DNA from: Erpetoichthys calabaricus
Lineage: Eukaryota > Chordata > Cladistia > Polypteriformes > Polypteridae
Assembly (NCBI RefSeq): GCF_900747795.2
Contig: NC_041396.2
Coordinates: 36,772,674-36,836,673 of the forward strand
DNA length: 64,000 nucleotides
Direction: 5' to 3'
The notes beneath the pieces were generated by a model. It did not search any database and had not been told where the DNA came from. It was given only the letters and a program-made list of their open reading frames with translations. Position 1 is the first letter of the stretch. Every line of letters starts with the position of its first letter. The translations under genes were made by a program, and so were the position numbers. Shown one piece after another: positions 1 to 12,712 of the stretch.

Positions 1-62
1 GGAGAATTAGTGATGAGTGAGTCAGTCAGTCAGTGAGTCAATGAGAGCTTAGCCTTTTATTA

Positions 63-63
<1 letters not shown>
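1..63 (-). mobile_element. Helitron 5'-terminal fragment, clipped by window edge
   Basis: This stretch matches the right end of the 705-4057 element (GGAGAATTAGTGATGAGTGA, GTCA repeats, then CCTTTTATTA). In that element it is the minus-strand 5' end. The rest of this copy lies left of the window. The terminal bases have merged into the TA repeat that follows, so the exact end is lost. Confidence 0.6.

Positions 64-140
<77 letters not shown>
64..140. repeat. (TA)n microsatellite
   Basis: Uninterrupted TA dinucleotides between the Helitron fragment and the LTR-like repeat. The open frame of alternating Tyr-Ile read through it is not a gene. Confidence 0.95.
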
Positions 141-143
<3 letters not shown>

Positions 144-692
144 GGCGGATGGCTGGACCCATGCCCGGCCGGGATGCCTTTTGTCACTAGATCCGGGGGA
201 ACAGCCATGGGAGCCATGCTACATCCCTCAGAACCTTTGTTGGCAGCCCCCCTGGGATGTATCGGGGCCACTTTCGTGGAACACCAAAGCTCATCCTGGT
301 TGGGCCCCGTGGTCTCCGCCAGGGGGAGCTGCATAGAGCTGCACGGCTTAACAAGCCCGGCTGGGCGGGAGCACAGCCACACCCGGAAGTGCAGCCGGAA
401 GTAGAACAACGAGCACCTGGCAGCACTTCTGGGTGGGCTATAAGAGGAGCCTGCAACCACTACTCAGGGTGCCAGAGTCAGGAGGAGGAGGATAAAGCTG
501 CCCTGGGAGGAGTGGAGGAAAAGAAGAGTGTGTTTGGGGTGCTTTATTTGTGTTTTGGGGACTGTGTAGGGCAAATGGAGCACAGGGAAGACATCTCCCA
601 CGGCCGAAGAAAATAAATTCTTTTGTTTATTTTACCAGTGACTCTGGTGTCAGTCTGTGTCGGGTCAGCGCCAATAAAGTGCCTTTATCACT
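141..692 (+). mobile_element. LTR-like interspersed repeat (fossil, solo copy)
   Basis: A GC-rich block of about 550 bp starts with TGTGGCGG in a TA-rich site and ends near TTTATCAC, also in a TA tract. It has a TATA-like GGGCTATAAGAGGAGCC near the middle and AATAAA signals near the right end. The plan matches the blocks at 35706-36248, 50540-51070 and 51285-51835 (GGAAGTGCAGCC, GGGCTATAA, AATAAA). A promoter plus polyadenylation signal in a ~550 bp TG-to-CA unit suggests a solo long terminal repeat. No internal coding region is next to it and the family is not named. Old and non-coding. Confidence 0.5.
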
Positions 693-840
693 ATATATAT
701 GTTACTAGCAAAATACCCGCGCTTCGCAGCGGAGAAGTAGTGTGTTAAAGAGGTTATGAAAAAGTAAAGGAAACATTTTAAAAATAACGTAACATGATTG
801 TCAATGTAATTGTGTTGTCATTGTTATGAGTGTTGCTGTC

Positions 841-1135
841 ACATATATATATACATACATATACACATATATTATATATATATATATTATATAGATATAT
901 ATACACATATATTATATATATAATACACACACACACACACACATAAACATATATATACATATAGATATATATATACATATCTACATATACACATATCTAC
1001 ATATACATACGTATATACACATATACACATCCACATAAACATATAGATACATATACAAATTTACATATCTACATATATATATATATATATAGACATACAT
1101 ATATACATACATACATTCACATATATATATATAAA

Positions 1136-1219
<84 letters not shown>

Positions 1220-1226
1220 TGTATAT
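841..1226. repeat. Compound TA/CA/CATA microsatellite inside Helitron
   Basis: Nearly 390 bp of ATAT, CACA and TACATA units. Both strands give spurious Tyr/Ile-rich open frames. Confidence 0.9.
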
Positions 1227-1236
1227 ATACATATCT

Positions 1237-1288
1237 ACTTAGTGGCTCCTGTATTTAGGATATAGCAGGTTGGATAATGGACGGATGG
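1237..1288 (+). mobile_element. SINE 3'-end fragment (GGAT-tailed family)
   Basis: TAGGATATAGCAGGTTGG followed by ATAATGGACGGATGG matches the last ~50 bp of the tRNA-headed SINE seen whole at 57441-57806. Confidence 0.7.
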
Positions 1289-1344
1289 ACATTTGTATGC
1301 ATAGCCCCATTTTCCCGTTTTCGTTTTTTTTCTTTCTTCAGTAA

Positions 1345-1512
1345 TATTTCAGCAAACCCGGAGCTTGTCAGTTCAAATCCTGGTACTGACACCACTGTGT
1401 GACCCTGAGGAAGTCACTTCACCTGCATGTTGTGCAAAAAACAAAAGTAATGTAACAAATTGTACCTCAGATGTTGTAAGTTGGTGGAATAAAGGCATAA
1501 GTAAAATAGATA
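1345..1512 (+). mobile_element. CORE-type SINE fragment inside Helitron
   Basis: Shares GTTCAAATCC (B-box-like), ACTGTGTGACCCTGAGG, AAGTCACTTCACCTGC and an AAATGTTGTAA-type tail with the better copy at 15262-15465. The tRNA-like A box is missing, so the copy is 5' truncated or eroded. Confidence 0.6.
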
Positions 1513-2223
1513 AATATGTATTATACACATAGGAACTATTCATTTATTTTCAGTTAAGTCATCTGCAGCAAACTTTTATAAATGAGGGTTTCTGATTTTT
1601 TAGATAGTGCAAACTGTTTCTTCTTTATTGACGTTTTCTCTTGGAGAGCTTTTTTCATTTCATTGAAAATGAAAGCAGCAGCTGCCAAAATATGTAGCTT
1701 TTTTATTAATTTTTCAACATTGTGTAAAATAAATGTATAAAGTAACATAAAAAGTTGAAATACTGGTTATTCTTTTACAGTAAAATATTACTACAGAGAT
1801 AGAAAAAAAGTAAAATGGATATGTTCTTTTTCTTTAAGGAGATTAAATATTACTGACGAAAGAAAAAAAAAAAATTAAACAGCCAAATGGGGCTATGCAT
1901 ACGAACTGAAAAGGTTTAAATAAAACAGAAATATATATTTTATTTTTACTTGCTTAACTTGTGGAGGGTGTATCGTGTAGCAAAGCCCTAACTTTTTTCG
2001 TGAAAGCACGTTTCAGTCAATAAGTCTTAAAAAAACGTGTAAAGATATTGACAATAAGCTAAGTGATCTGCAGCAAAGTTTTATAAATGAGGGTTTCTCC
2101 TTTTTAGACAATAAGCTACGCAAACCCAGGAAGACATGGAATCGTTTAAATCAAGTATCATTACATCTTCCTTTCTTAAAGAGAAGTAAGGCAGTACTTA
2201 TAAACTTACATATTTATATATAG

Positions 2224-2226
<3 letters not shown>

Positions 2227-2294
<68 letters not shown>
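2227..2294. repeat. (TA)n microsatellite inside Helitron
   Basis: Dinucleotide tract interrupting the Helitron interior. Confidence 0.9.
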
Positions 2295-2297
<3 letters not shown>

Positions 2298-2930
2298 ATA
2301 TCCGAAGCCGTGCAAGCACACTCTTTTGAGAATGCAACGTATAGTTGTACAGAAGAAAAGCAATCTTGCCTCAAATGAATGGCAACCTTTTGTAGGTCTA
2401 TGAAGTTAATTTTAAGTTTAGGTTTACGCGGTGCTTTCTTTCCGAAGTACCTGCACTCATGAATATGTCTGTATGTGTCAGTCGGTCAAATCCACGCGCT
2501 TCGCACCGGCGAAGTACCGCTTTTAAATTTTTATTAAAAAGAAAATAAAACGTTTTTAAATTGAGGGAAAATATACTAATAACAGTTTGTTAAGGATCAG
2601 TTTTTTTGTGAAGCTGCCTTTACTCGAGTGATCACTTCGAGCTGACTTGGTGGCCAAGTGTAAGCGTTACCTGGAAGTAACCTCCCATACAATCAGATTG
2701 TGAATCAGACTACGAATGCCGTGAATGTAATTACACACTCACTGCACTTGCTTACGGTAATCGAACCTCAGACGTCAGCGCTAGAGGGGCTTAGCAGCGG
2801 TGAAGTATTGGTTTTAAATTTTAATTAAGAACAAAAGAAAACCTCAGAGGTTCGATTCCCGAAAGGGAGTGAAGTGAGTGTCCGGCTATCTACCAGGTAA
2901 AGCTTATGGTCGGACAGCAAGTGACGTAAC

Positions 2931-3735
2931 ATCAGCCACGGTGCCTTCAGTTGTGAGAAGCAGATCATAGAATGATTGAAAATAGTTTTGCATTTACCTT
3001 TTTAGTAAAAGGCGAGCTTTTAAGCCTGAGAAATCACCCCGTAAATGCACACGTTTAATTGCACATGTGTTAATATGTATGGTTACACAGTATTAAAAGA
3101 CAGTGAAGAACGTGATTTACCTTTGTTCCCGCGTTTGATAAAAGGCGAGCTTTTAAGCCTGAGAAATCACCACGTAAATGCACACGTTTAATTGCACATG
3201 TGTTAATATGTATGGTTACACAGTATTAAAAGACAGTGAAGAACGTGATTTACCTTTGTTCCCGCGTTTGATAAAAGGCGAGCTTTTAAGCCTGAGAAAT
3301 CACCACGTAAATGCACACGTTTAATTGCACGTGTTAATATGTATGCTTACACAGTATTAAAAGACACTCAAAAATTAACGTCATTTACCATCAGCCACGG
3401 TGCCTTAAGTTGTGAGAAGCAGATCATAGAATGATTGAAAATAGTTTTGCATTTACCTTTTTAGTAAAAGGCGAGCTTTTAAGCCTGAGAAATCACCCCG
3501 TAAATGCACACGTTTATTTGCACATGTGTTAATATGTATGGTTACACAGTATTAAAAGACAGTGAACAACGTCAGTTACCTTTGTTCCCGCGTTTGATAA
3601 AAGGCGAGCTTTTAAGCCTGAGAAATCACCCCGTAAATGCACACGTTTAATTGCACATGTGTTAATATGTATGCTTACACAGTATTAAAAGACAGTCAAA
3701 AATTAACGTCATTTACCTTTGTTCCCGCGTTTGAC
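2931..3735. repeat. Nested tandem array, 133-bp unit within a 459-bp unit
   Basis: GGCGAGCTTTTAAGCCTGAG recurs with its GCGAGC at 3012, 3145, 3278, 3471 and 3604. That gives spacings of 133, 133, 193 and 133 bp. The lead-in ATCAGCCACGGTGCC occurs at 2931 and again at 3390, so a 459-bp block containing the first units was itself duplicated. Units keep TTAATATGTATG and TTTGTTCCCGCG nearly unchanged. The array lies inside the minus-strand Helitron near its 5' end and has no coding signal. Confidence 0.85.
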
Positions 3736-4289
3736 TCGTGCTGTAAATCTCTTCCTTGTTTTTAGGTCACGTGATTACGTAGGAGGCATGATGACGCGAT
3801 ACGTGACTCCGCCTCCTCCATTACAGTATATGGACAAAAAAATATGTTCCAGTTATGACCATTACGCGTAGAATTTCGAAATGAAACCTGCCTAACTTTT
3901 GTAAGTAAGCTGTAAGGAATGAGCCTGCCAAATTTCAGCCTTCCACCTACACGGGAAGTTGGAGAATTAGTGATGAGTGAGTCAGTCAGTCAGTGAGTGA
4001 GTGAGTCAGTCAGTCAGTCAGTCAGTCAGTGAGGGCTTTGCCTTTTATTATTATAGATATAGTACCTGCCAAATAATGACTATACAACATGTGACACGCC
4101 CTCCACAAGCATTATCTGGTAGGTAATCAACCAAATATCAGATCGTGATATATACATGCTAATAAGTTTAAATACCCTGGAAGAATTTGTGAAATATTGG
4201 TCATTGTTCGTAAAATATAGGTAATCATGCAGAAAGCTTTCCTCTTCATTAGGGTTCGTGCTCAGATGAAGCATTTATTGTTGTGTAAT

Positions 4290-4760
4290 TGTGTGTGCCC
4301 TTTTAAATCATAAAGATAACTGAAATCATCCAAATGGGCCTGATCAAAAGTTTACATGCCCTTGAATGTTGGGGCTGATAATATACACACAAGGTGACAC
4401 ACACGGGTTCAGATTAAGGGCAATCAAGGGAGCGTGCCCACACCTGTAACTTCTTTGATTGTAATCAGTGTTTGTGTATAAATAGTCAACTTAAATTTAT
4501 GCAGAACTGCACTGACCTTTCTGGAAACGGAGTCAAAAGCAAAAGAACTGTCAAAGGACCCGCGAGAAAAGGTTATTGAATTGTTTAAATCAGGGAAAGG
4601 ATATAAAAAGATATCCAGAGATCTGAAAAGGCCTGCCAGTAGTGTTCAAACTCTGATAAAAAAGTGGAAAGTTAGGGGCTTCATACAGGATACAGAATGT
4701 AAGAGCGAGAACAAGATGGAGTTGTGTGGTGACAAAGAAGCACATTACGTGAACAGTCTG
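4290..4760 (+). mobile_element. Tc1-like transposon, 5' fragment with transposase N-terminus
   Basis: Around 4545-4680 the + strand encodes SKELSKDPREKVIELFKSGK and then a helix-turn-helix (ISRDLKRPASSVQTLIKKWK). This is the paired-like DNA-binding start of Tc1-family transposases. It is preceded by GATCAAAAGTTTACATGCCC, typical of a Tc1 terminal region. No catalytic DDE part follows; the coding frame fades after about 4700. It is a 5' remnant of a plain DNA transposon with no function expected. Confidence 0.75.
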
Positions 4761-4861
4761 ACTGATGTGAGGCTGGATTTTCTCACAGTTAAAACCAAAC
4801 ATTGAAAAGATCAGTTGATTCTGCATGAACAGCCATTACTTGATATCAGTGCGTTTTCCAG

Positions 4862-4866
<5 letters not shown>

Positions 4867-4918
<52 letters not shown>
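4867..4918. repeat. (ATT)n microsatellite
   Basis: About 17 ATT trinucleotides, then a short GTT run. They give poly-Leu and poly-Asn frames that are not genes. Confidence 0.95.
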
Positions 4919-4929
4919 GTTGTTGTTGT

Positions 4930-6149
4930 TACTGTTCTGTGCTTGTTTTTTATTTGTAGATAATATTAGTATTATTTGGAATAACAAGAATAATGTACAT
5001 TTTTTTCTTGACATTTGCATTTTCACTGCTTCATTTTTTACAAAACAAGAACAATGCAAAAGCAGCTTCCAAAGCCTCTCAACAAGTAGGCGAAAAGCCC
5101 CTCAAACTCACTGAGATTTTTAATTCTTCACTCAAATAACAGCATTACTGCTGAACCTGATTATATCAACTATGAATCTCTAATTTCAAGCAATAAATGC
5201 TGCCAATGTTAGACTACTGAGTGCGGCCAAACCGAGTTGTTATTAATTATAATGTGTCCTATAATGCTTCACTCCTAAATATTTTTGACAAGTCGGCTCC
5301 CACGTTTATATTAATGAGTCAATTATTCATTAATTTGTGATCCATACCCACACAGTTAACTGACACAGGATAACGATGACTGGCATGGCGAACCACCGCG
5401 CAGCAGTGGAGATCACAGGAAAGATGCTGGTTTGATATTTTCAGAGACTTTTATTAAGTGTGCCTATGATTTTTTTAATTAGTTTGGGTGGGTGGCATAT
5501 GATATTAATGCAGTTCACTTTCCACAGGAGTTGTTGGAAACTAAACCTAGGGAAGAACAGGGGAAAATAATAATTATTAACACAAGTAAGTGACAACAAA
5601 AATCAAAAATGAATTATATATTCCTCCATACCATGTAGGAATAACAATGTAAACCATGTTAACAAAGAATTAAAACATTTTTAAGAAAGCACATTTATCT
5701 TCAAAAATATCCAATTAAAAGTACGTATATATTAAAATAGCTATCCTTACTAGCATCTTCTTTGGTGAATAAGGCGTTGAACTTGGTTTATATTTTCATT
5801 TTTATCGTTATATAAAAAAATCAAACCACACGAAAGATTAATATTTCATCAAATGTCCAAAGAAATCAATCCAATTCTTATGTATTAAGGAGTGAATTTA
5901 TTTTATATTATTGTATTGTCAGGAAGCATAATAACATCTTGCGATTTCCTTTAAATTTTCCACTGCTGTCTCTTGTATTCGGTAATTTCAACTTATTACA
6001 TTACCAATGTCCCTTAAGAAATCAGAACTGTCACTGCATCAGTCCTGCGTTATTCTTTATTTCTTTATTAGTTCAGATTGTCTGAGTTTAAAATGTTCAC
6101 TCCACTTCATACATATGTCAGCAGTATTCTATAAATGTCTCTGCTCAAG
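4930..6149. other. No gene seen
   Basis: AT-rich sequence without a coding frame, known repeat signature or RNA gene that I can support. Confidence 0.6.
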
Positions 6150-6565
6150 TGTATGCACAAGCATCGTAGTGACCACAAGGGGTGCCACACCGCCCCAAAC
6201 CCCAGATACAGGAGCAGCAACACAAGTCCTGGGATCTAAAAATATAAATCTATATATGTATTTATTCAGGTTGTCATCTTCTCCTAGTACATTCCACTCC
6301 ATGTTTCTCTCTTTTCTCTTCCTCCTCCAATCCTCCCCAGGTGAGCTTTGTCCTTCTCCAATGAATAATTTGCCTTATGGCAGAACCAGGACAATTTCTG
6401 TGCCAGCATATTGCACCCAGGAAGCATGTCCAGGACAGGCAGAACTTCCTTCTGATAGGGAAGTCTCCTCTCAACAGCACCTTCTAGTGGTTCTCAAGGA
6501 TCCCACCAGGGCCACCCTCCAGAACTACAACTCCCATGCGACTCTATGGATGACCATGTGAAAGG
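6150..6565 (-). mobile_element. LTR-like repeat, minus strand (fossil)
   Basis: Read on the minus strand the block contains CATGGGAGTTGTAGTTCTGG and GGGTGGCCCTGGTGGGATCC. These resemble the phrases CATGGACTTTGTAGTTTC and CCATGGGAGATGGAGTTCC in the + strand LTR-like blocks. The 184-codon frame starting at 6007 crosses it and shows no family likeness. Ends are uncertain. Confidence 0.35.
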
Positions 6566-7705
6566 TACTGTACACCAAAATAATGCTGGCACACAGTGGA
6601 CAGGGAGCACACATGGTCCTGGTGTTATGTGAAGCAGGTAAACGATTTCAGAGAGCAACTGAAAAAAAAGGATCCAGTCAAAAAATTGAGGGGAGTATCG
6701 GAACCAAGAGAACAACTATTAATAACCAAAGCCAAAAATTGAGGGGCAAAATCAAAGTCAAAAACTAGAGAAACAAAACAAAGAAAATATTTTGAAAGGT
6801 TTGAAGGGGTTTAGAATCCATATAGTCAGATGAGGAAGAATACCCTTGGATGACCGTTAATCCCATCGCATCGTGATTGATGGGGCCACAACCTCTGAGG
6901 ACACTGCCACTCTGGGATGGGCCTGACGCTGTCAAAAAGGTGGAGATAAAAAGGCTTATATCAAAAATTAAAAGCAAAACCACAAGTATTATACAAGAAT
7001 AAATTAAACTAATGGATTTCTTGGGGTAAAAAAAAAAAATAGAATCAAAACTTTACATACAGTAGATAACCCCTGGGCGACATGCCAAAAAGTATTCAAA
7101 ATAGGAGACCCCGACACGTGGGAGGCAGTCAAACCCTGTCCATCTATTATGTTACCCTCCCGACCATGAAAGGGAACAGGAATCATTGTGGCCAGAAAGA
7201 ACATCCATTCCTGCTGGTTATCCATTAGTGCCTCCTAGCTAGGTAAGTCCAACCATGATGTCCATCACCATATGGAGTCGTGAGGCATGTCACACTTGCC
7301 GACTGATGTTGCTGATTTTGTCGCTGGACTTTCCAGCACAATCATACTCACCCTTTTCTAACACCTAGTAGTGTTCTGCCTGATGGACAAGCACTGAATA
7401 CTTGACAGCCTAAGTGAGTTCCACCACAATCCCATACCCTTTTTCTTTCATTGAAACATCAGACAGATGAGCTTCTGTTCTGTTTGTGAGGTCCATAACA
7501 CAAGCACTACATATTCCTCATCACTGCATGAGATGCATTGTACTTTCAGATGAGCATTCATGTACAGTCAGCTCTCATGGAAGCATAGCCCACCACTACA
7601 ACTAAAGACAAATGTCAGAGCGAGTCACAGACTAGTTGGTGTGAGTCGTTGTGCATGGCGGACTAGACGAGTGATCTTCATGGGAGAGCACCACCAACTA
7701 CCTTC
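6566..7705. other. No gene seen
   Basis: Mixed-composition sequence. A short direct repeat (AAAAATTGAGGGG at about 6682 and 6736) is the only structure noticed. Confidence 0.55.
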
Positions 7706-8245
<540 letters not shown>

Positions 8246-8481
8246 TATGTAAATTAGAATATGACTGAAAATCACTAGAAAAATTTGTCAAATATGACAT
8301 GGACTTTAGGGTTTATTGAGGCCTGCAAACCTCTCTGCCATGATGTGACCACGATTTTAAGAGGGGATGGTCTGCAAGAAGCTTAGCCATGTTTGTCTGG
8401 CTGAGTACTTGCAAAAAATGTCAGGGCCCTCCAATGAACTTTTTCAACTAATTAACCATCTAGCAATCTATTTTACATCTT

Positions 8482-9041
8482 TCTATTATATAAAAAAATC
8501 CTGGGATGAGACAAGACTTTTTACCCTGGGACGAGATGTGACTTTTTCAGAGAGATACTTTCAAGTCCTGCGAGATGAGACTTTGTGCCAAGAGGTTTAA
8601 CCATGCCTGGGGCAGGAAATAAAAGACAAAGAATAGATGACAAAGTAGAACGTCGTAAAGAGGTTCAAAAACATTGACGTGAAACACATGCAGAGCAGGT
8701 TAGAGATAATGAAAGTTCTAAAATTCAGGAGTCTCAAAAAAATGATAGTAAAGATTCCATTAGCGCAAACAAACGGAAATTATTACTCTGTGAAATAACA
8801 GAATAGCGAAAAGAGATCGAATATATTGTTTGGATTTAAACTTTAAGTCGGAGACTTGTAGATCGTCTAATTTGTGCTGCCATCAGGGAAAAGCAGTGTT
8901 TCTTTCCAATCAAGGGGCGTATCCGCGAGAATTAAAAGATTTGTTGTTTGGTGAAAGTGAAATCCACATATGCTACCGGCAGAGACACAAAGTGGCTGGC
9001 GTGTAGTGTAGGCAGGGGGGTTGGCGAGCGAAGCCCCCTAG
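8482..9041 (+). mobile_element. Short Helitron with ORF N-terminal remnant
   Basis: Starts TCTATTATATAAAAAAATCC and ends with a GGGGG...CCCCC hairpin (9015-9037) followed directly by CTAG and T. From 8603 it keeps a Helitron-style N-terminal frame: MPGAGNKRQRIDDKVERRKE, a stop, then ETHAEQVRDNESSKIQESQK. The Rep and helicase parts are deleted, leaving 560 bp. The base before TC is T, not the usual A. Confidence 0.75.
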
Positions 9042-9232
9042 TATTACAGAATTACAAGGAGCAGTATAGAAAATTGGATGCAATGCCATTACACCATTTC
9101 ATTCATACTTGGCCAGATTAATGTAACTCTGAACCCTTTCATTTTCCAATGATTCCAGTGCTCTTTATTGGACTGAATTTCTGTGGAATTAAGCAAAAGG
9201 CAGGAACCAAACCCTTAAAGAAATATCAGTTG

Positions 9233-9580
9233 TCACACACGTGTGTTTAGGAGACAGTTAAAGGGCTTAAATACATGTGATTCCACGCCAGACCAGGGGG
9301 TGGCGAAGTGCACTAATTTTCCCTCTCAATCTTTTGCAGACCATTCTAGGGAAAACCGGCCCGGCTCTGGGGCAGCCACTGACATTACTTCTGGTTCCAG
9401 TCCTGAGGACATCGCTTCCTCTACTTGCATTTAAAGGCCGCCATTTTAAGGCAGCAAGTCAGTTCTGTTTTGGACTCTGTTGAATGAGCACGTCTCTGCT
9501 TTTTGATCAGTTTTGCAGCCATAAACAATTATATGGGTGGCTACCCCAAACCTTCTCGATGTCTTTTGGTCGTTTTTCTG
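9233..9580 (+). mobile_element. LTR-like or composite repeat (fossil)
   Basis: Shares with 36300-36700 the phrase GGGGGTGGCG, TTTTGCAG, ACATTACTTCTGG-type dispersed motifs, a late AAGTCAGTTC and a GGGTGGCTACCCCAAACC-like end. Two copies of one interspersed family seem likely. The starting TGTCACACA hints at an LTR, but the ends are not defined. Confidence 0.3.
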
Positions 9581-9615
9581 ACATAATCAATATTGAATTG
9601 ACAAGTGACCTTATT

Positions 9616-10292
9616 CAAGGGGGAGTCAAGCTAAAGTTAGAAAATGGGATTTATTAGAAAATGTAGTGTACCATAACAAAGCTGATTAGGTCATTTTTCA
9701 ATGTGGTCTCCACCCTTCTCAATGCACTTGTGCCACCTGCCTGGAGGTGTCTGGATTCCGGCAGAATAAAAGGTTTTGTCTTGTTCTCCTAACCACTCGT
9801 GCACCCGAGTTATTGTCAAACACTACATGCCAATGGGTACTACAGTCACTAGTGCAAGTTACTGTGACTTGCTGGAGACCAATGTGAGGCCTGCTATTCG
9901 ATCCAAGCGGTGGGGACTGCTGTCTCAAGGAGTCCTTTTGCTGCAAGACAATGCCCGCCTACCCTCCCACACACTGCTAGGAACACCAAGGCTCGTCTAG
10001 AGAAACTGAAGTTTGAGGTATTGCCACATCCTCCTTATTCACCAGATTTGGCACCGTGTGATTTTCACCTTTTTTGTCGATTCAAAACAGAAGACGATGT
10101 GAAGAAAGTGGTGCACAAGTGGTTGGTTGCGAGGTCAAGACAAAACCTTTTTTTCTGCAGGAATCCAGGCACTTCCAGGCAGGTGGCACAAGTGCATACA
10201 GAAGGGTGGAGACCTGACATGATCAGTTTTGTGAAGGTTTGCTCCATTTTCTAATAAATCCCATTTTCTAACTTTAGCTTGACTCCCCCTCG
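9616..10292 (+). mobile_element. Mariner transposon, internally deleted, with fold-back ends
   Basis: Terminal inverted repeats begin GGGGGAGTCAAGCTAAAG on the left and end with its complement at 10292, followed by TA. The left TA is changed to TT. The middle encodes the mariner catalytic blocks LLQDNARLPSH and then, in another frame, PHPPYSPDLAPCDFHLF, as expected for a D,D34D transposase. The piece at about 9700-9805 is an inverted copy of about 10110-10225, which covers the transposase C-terminus. The ends are therefore ~185-bp inverted arms, and the N-terminal half of the gene is gone. Total length is 677 bp against the usual 1.3 kb. Confidence 0.8.
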
Positions 10293-10294
10293 TA

Positions 10295-11745
10295 TTTAAG
10301 GTGAAATGGCAAACCATCCAGCCAGTGCTGCCAGTCCACTAAACTTGGACAGAGGCTGCTGAAAAAATGGATGGATAGAGGATTAACCTAATATGCATGG
10401 CTTTGGGAATCCTGGAATGAAAAAATATGGATGTTCACCAACTAAGCAAGAAATCAAGGGCAGGTCCAAGGGCCTGTGAAGGAGCTACATTCAAACCATG
10501 TGACGCAAAGCATTTGTATTAATATTCATTTTGATATTAATGCAGTTTGTCACACTATAAGTGGAACGATATATTTTAATCACAAGTCACCAAGACCAAA
10601 TACCCAAATACCCGCCTCAAGTTTCTGAATGCCAGGCCAGACGTAGGCTGCTAGCCTGAGTGCTTCGCATTTTCCAATGTAATCACTTGGGCCTTCAAAA
10701 ATCTCTTTGAGCTCCCCTGCTGTTCAAAGTCGTCCCTCGTCAGCAGGGAGCCGATCACAAGATGCCAATTAACACTTTAACCTTTGCAGTAATGCCAGGG
10801 ATGCTCAACAGACACTGAGGGCAGCCTTCTGATTGTCAAAAATCAAGGGAGCAAATTGCAGCTTTGAAAAAAAAGCAAACTGAATAAATCAGCTCTGATT
10901 GTCCTGTGGATATAAAAGTCAGCGCTCAGTACCAGCACAGCGAGAACGATCTGAAAATAACCTGCAAATGAAACGTGTCATCACCACAAATACAGAATTA
11001 GAGGAAGAGCTTGTTTTTCAGAAAATTAAGTAATTGACTGGAATGTTTTTTACATTTATATAAAAAAAGCACTGATTATTGCTTTGTGTTTTAATGCCGA
11101 GTGTTCCAGTTTTGTTTCATATCCCTTCTGTATTATTTATGCATTAAGGCAAAGACAATAAATCCAAAAGGTTCCCGTCTTGTGAAATACAGAAGAGAGA
11201 AGAAGGTTTATTTAAAGATGGAAATCTGCACTGAGACATAAAGTGCTGTCAGTATTTATCATTTCATTTCATGTTGCTTCACTTGTTCTTATCTAAACAT
11301 AACAAGTGCTTGAACTCAGCCTAGGAGAGCAAAAAAAAAAAAAAAACAAAACATGGGATTAAAGTCCATGATTTGGTTTCAACAACACAGGATCAGCTAA
11401 AAAATAAGACCAACTGAGTACGCCCTTCACATGGCACACTTGGGCTATACAAGGTGACATCTCTCATGGCATGTGGAAAGACAAGAGCAGCCTGTACACT
11501 TCACATGGGCACAACCACATGTTAAATAGAGCCAAGAAATGAGGAAGAGGAAACTGCACTGGATTTCAAGAAAGGACAGCGCTGAACATCTTGTCAGATC
11601 GTCGGTTCCTCTTTAGTTACAGACTGAGCTGCTTGTGCAAGTGCATGAATGTATCAATCAAATACATTCATCAATAAAATCATGCCACTAACAGCAAAAT
11701 CTTTCCAGATTGGGTGGAGAAGTTATAATCTAACATTAATCCATC
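10295..11745. other. Apparently unique non-coding sequence
   Basis: No coding frame. A TATA-like GATATAAAAGTC lies at about 10913. It is a weak candidate for the promoter of the V1R pseudogene 4.7 kb downstream, but no GT donor follows at the expected distance. A 16-A run lies near 11331-11346. Confidence 0.4.
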
Positions 11746-11748
11746 CAT

Positions 11749-11880
11749 TCATCCATCCATTTTCTTAACCCATTAATTCTGGGCAGGTTAACAGAGAAGA
11801 TGGAGTCTATCCCAGCAAGCACTGGGTGCAGGGCAGGAACAATCCCTAGACAAGGCGACAGTCCATTGTAGGGTATAATA
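11749..11880 (-). mobile_element. Eroded SINE 3' end (GGAT-tailed family)
   Basis: ATCCATCCATTTTCTTAACC, TATCCCAGCAAGCACTGGG and GGGCAGGAACAATCCCTAG follow the order of the minus-strand SINE 3' half. Confidence 0.55.
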
Positions 11881-11891
11881 TAACATAATAT

Positions 11892-12711
<820 letters not shown>

Positions 12712-12712
12712 G

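Larger units (their letters stand above)
705..4057 (-). mobile_element. Helitron (minus strand), 3.35 kb, apparently non-autonomous
   Basis: Read on the minus strand, the element begins TCTATAATAATAAAAGG at 4057 and ends in CTAG at 705. An A lies before TC and a T after CTAG, the A^T target expected of Helitrons. Just inside the 3' end is a hairpin, CCGCTGCGAAGCGCGG (717-732), followed by the spacer and CTAG. No Rep/helicase frame is visible, so it was probably moved in trans. The interior has AT-rich microsatellites, SINE fragments and a nested tandem array (2931-3735). The terminal features fit the family definition; the age is unknown. Confidence 0.75.

Noticed and set aside
981-1232. Tyr/Ile-rich open frames at the left end
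   Set aside because: Products of TA/CA microsatellite sequence; no protein-like composition.
3004-3735. CRISPR-like array
   Set aside because: 133-bp units with no spacer/repeat alternation; vertebrate DNA; it is a tandem duplication in a Helitron.
4811-5114. Poly-Asn and poly-Leu frames
   Set aside because: Read through the (ATT)n tract on either strand.
6007-6561. 184-codon + strand frame as a possible host exon
   Set aside because: Composition is odd, no domain is recognisable, and half of it overlaps an LTR-like repeat.
10900-10995. TATA box at 10.9 kb as the promoter of V1R locus 1
   Set aside because: The TATAAAAG is there, but ATGGCAG and a GT donor at 70-90 bases are missing. Not enough to call.
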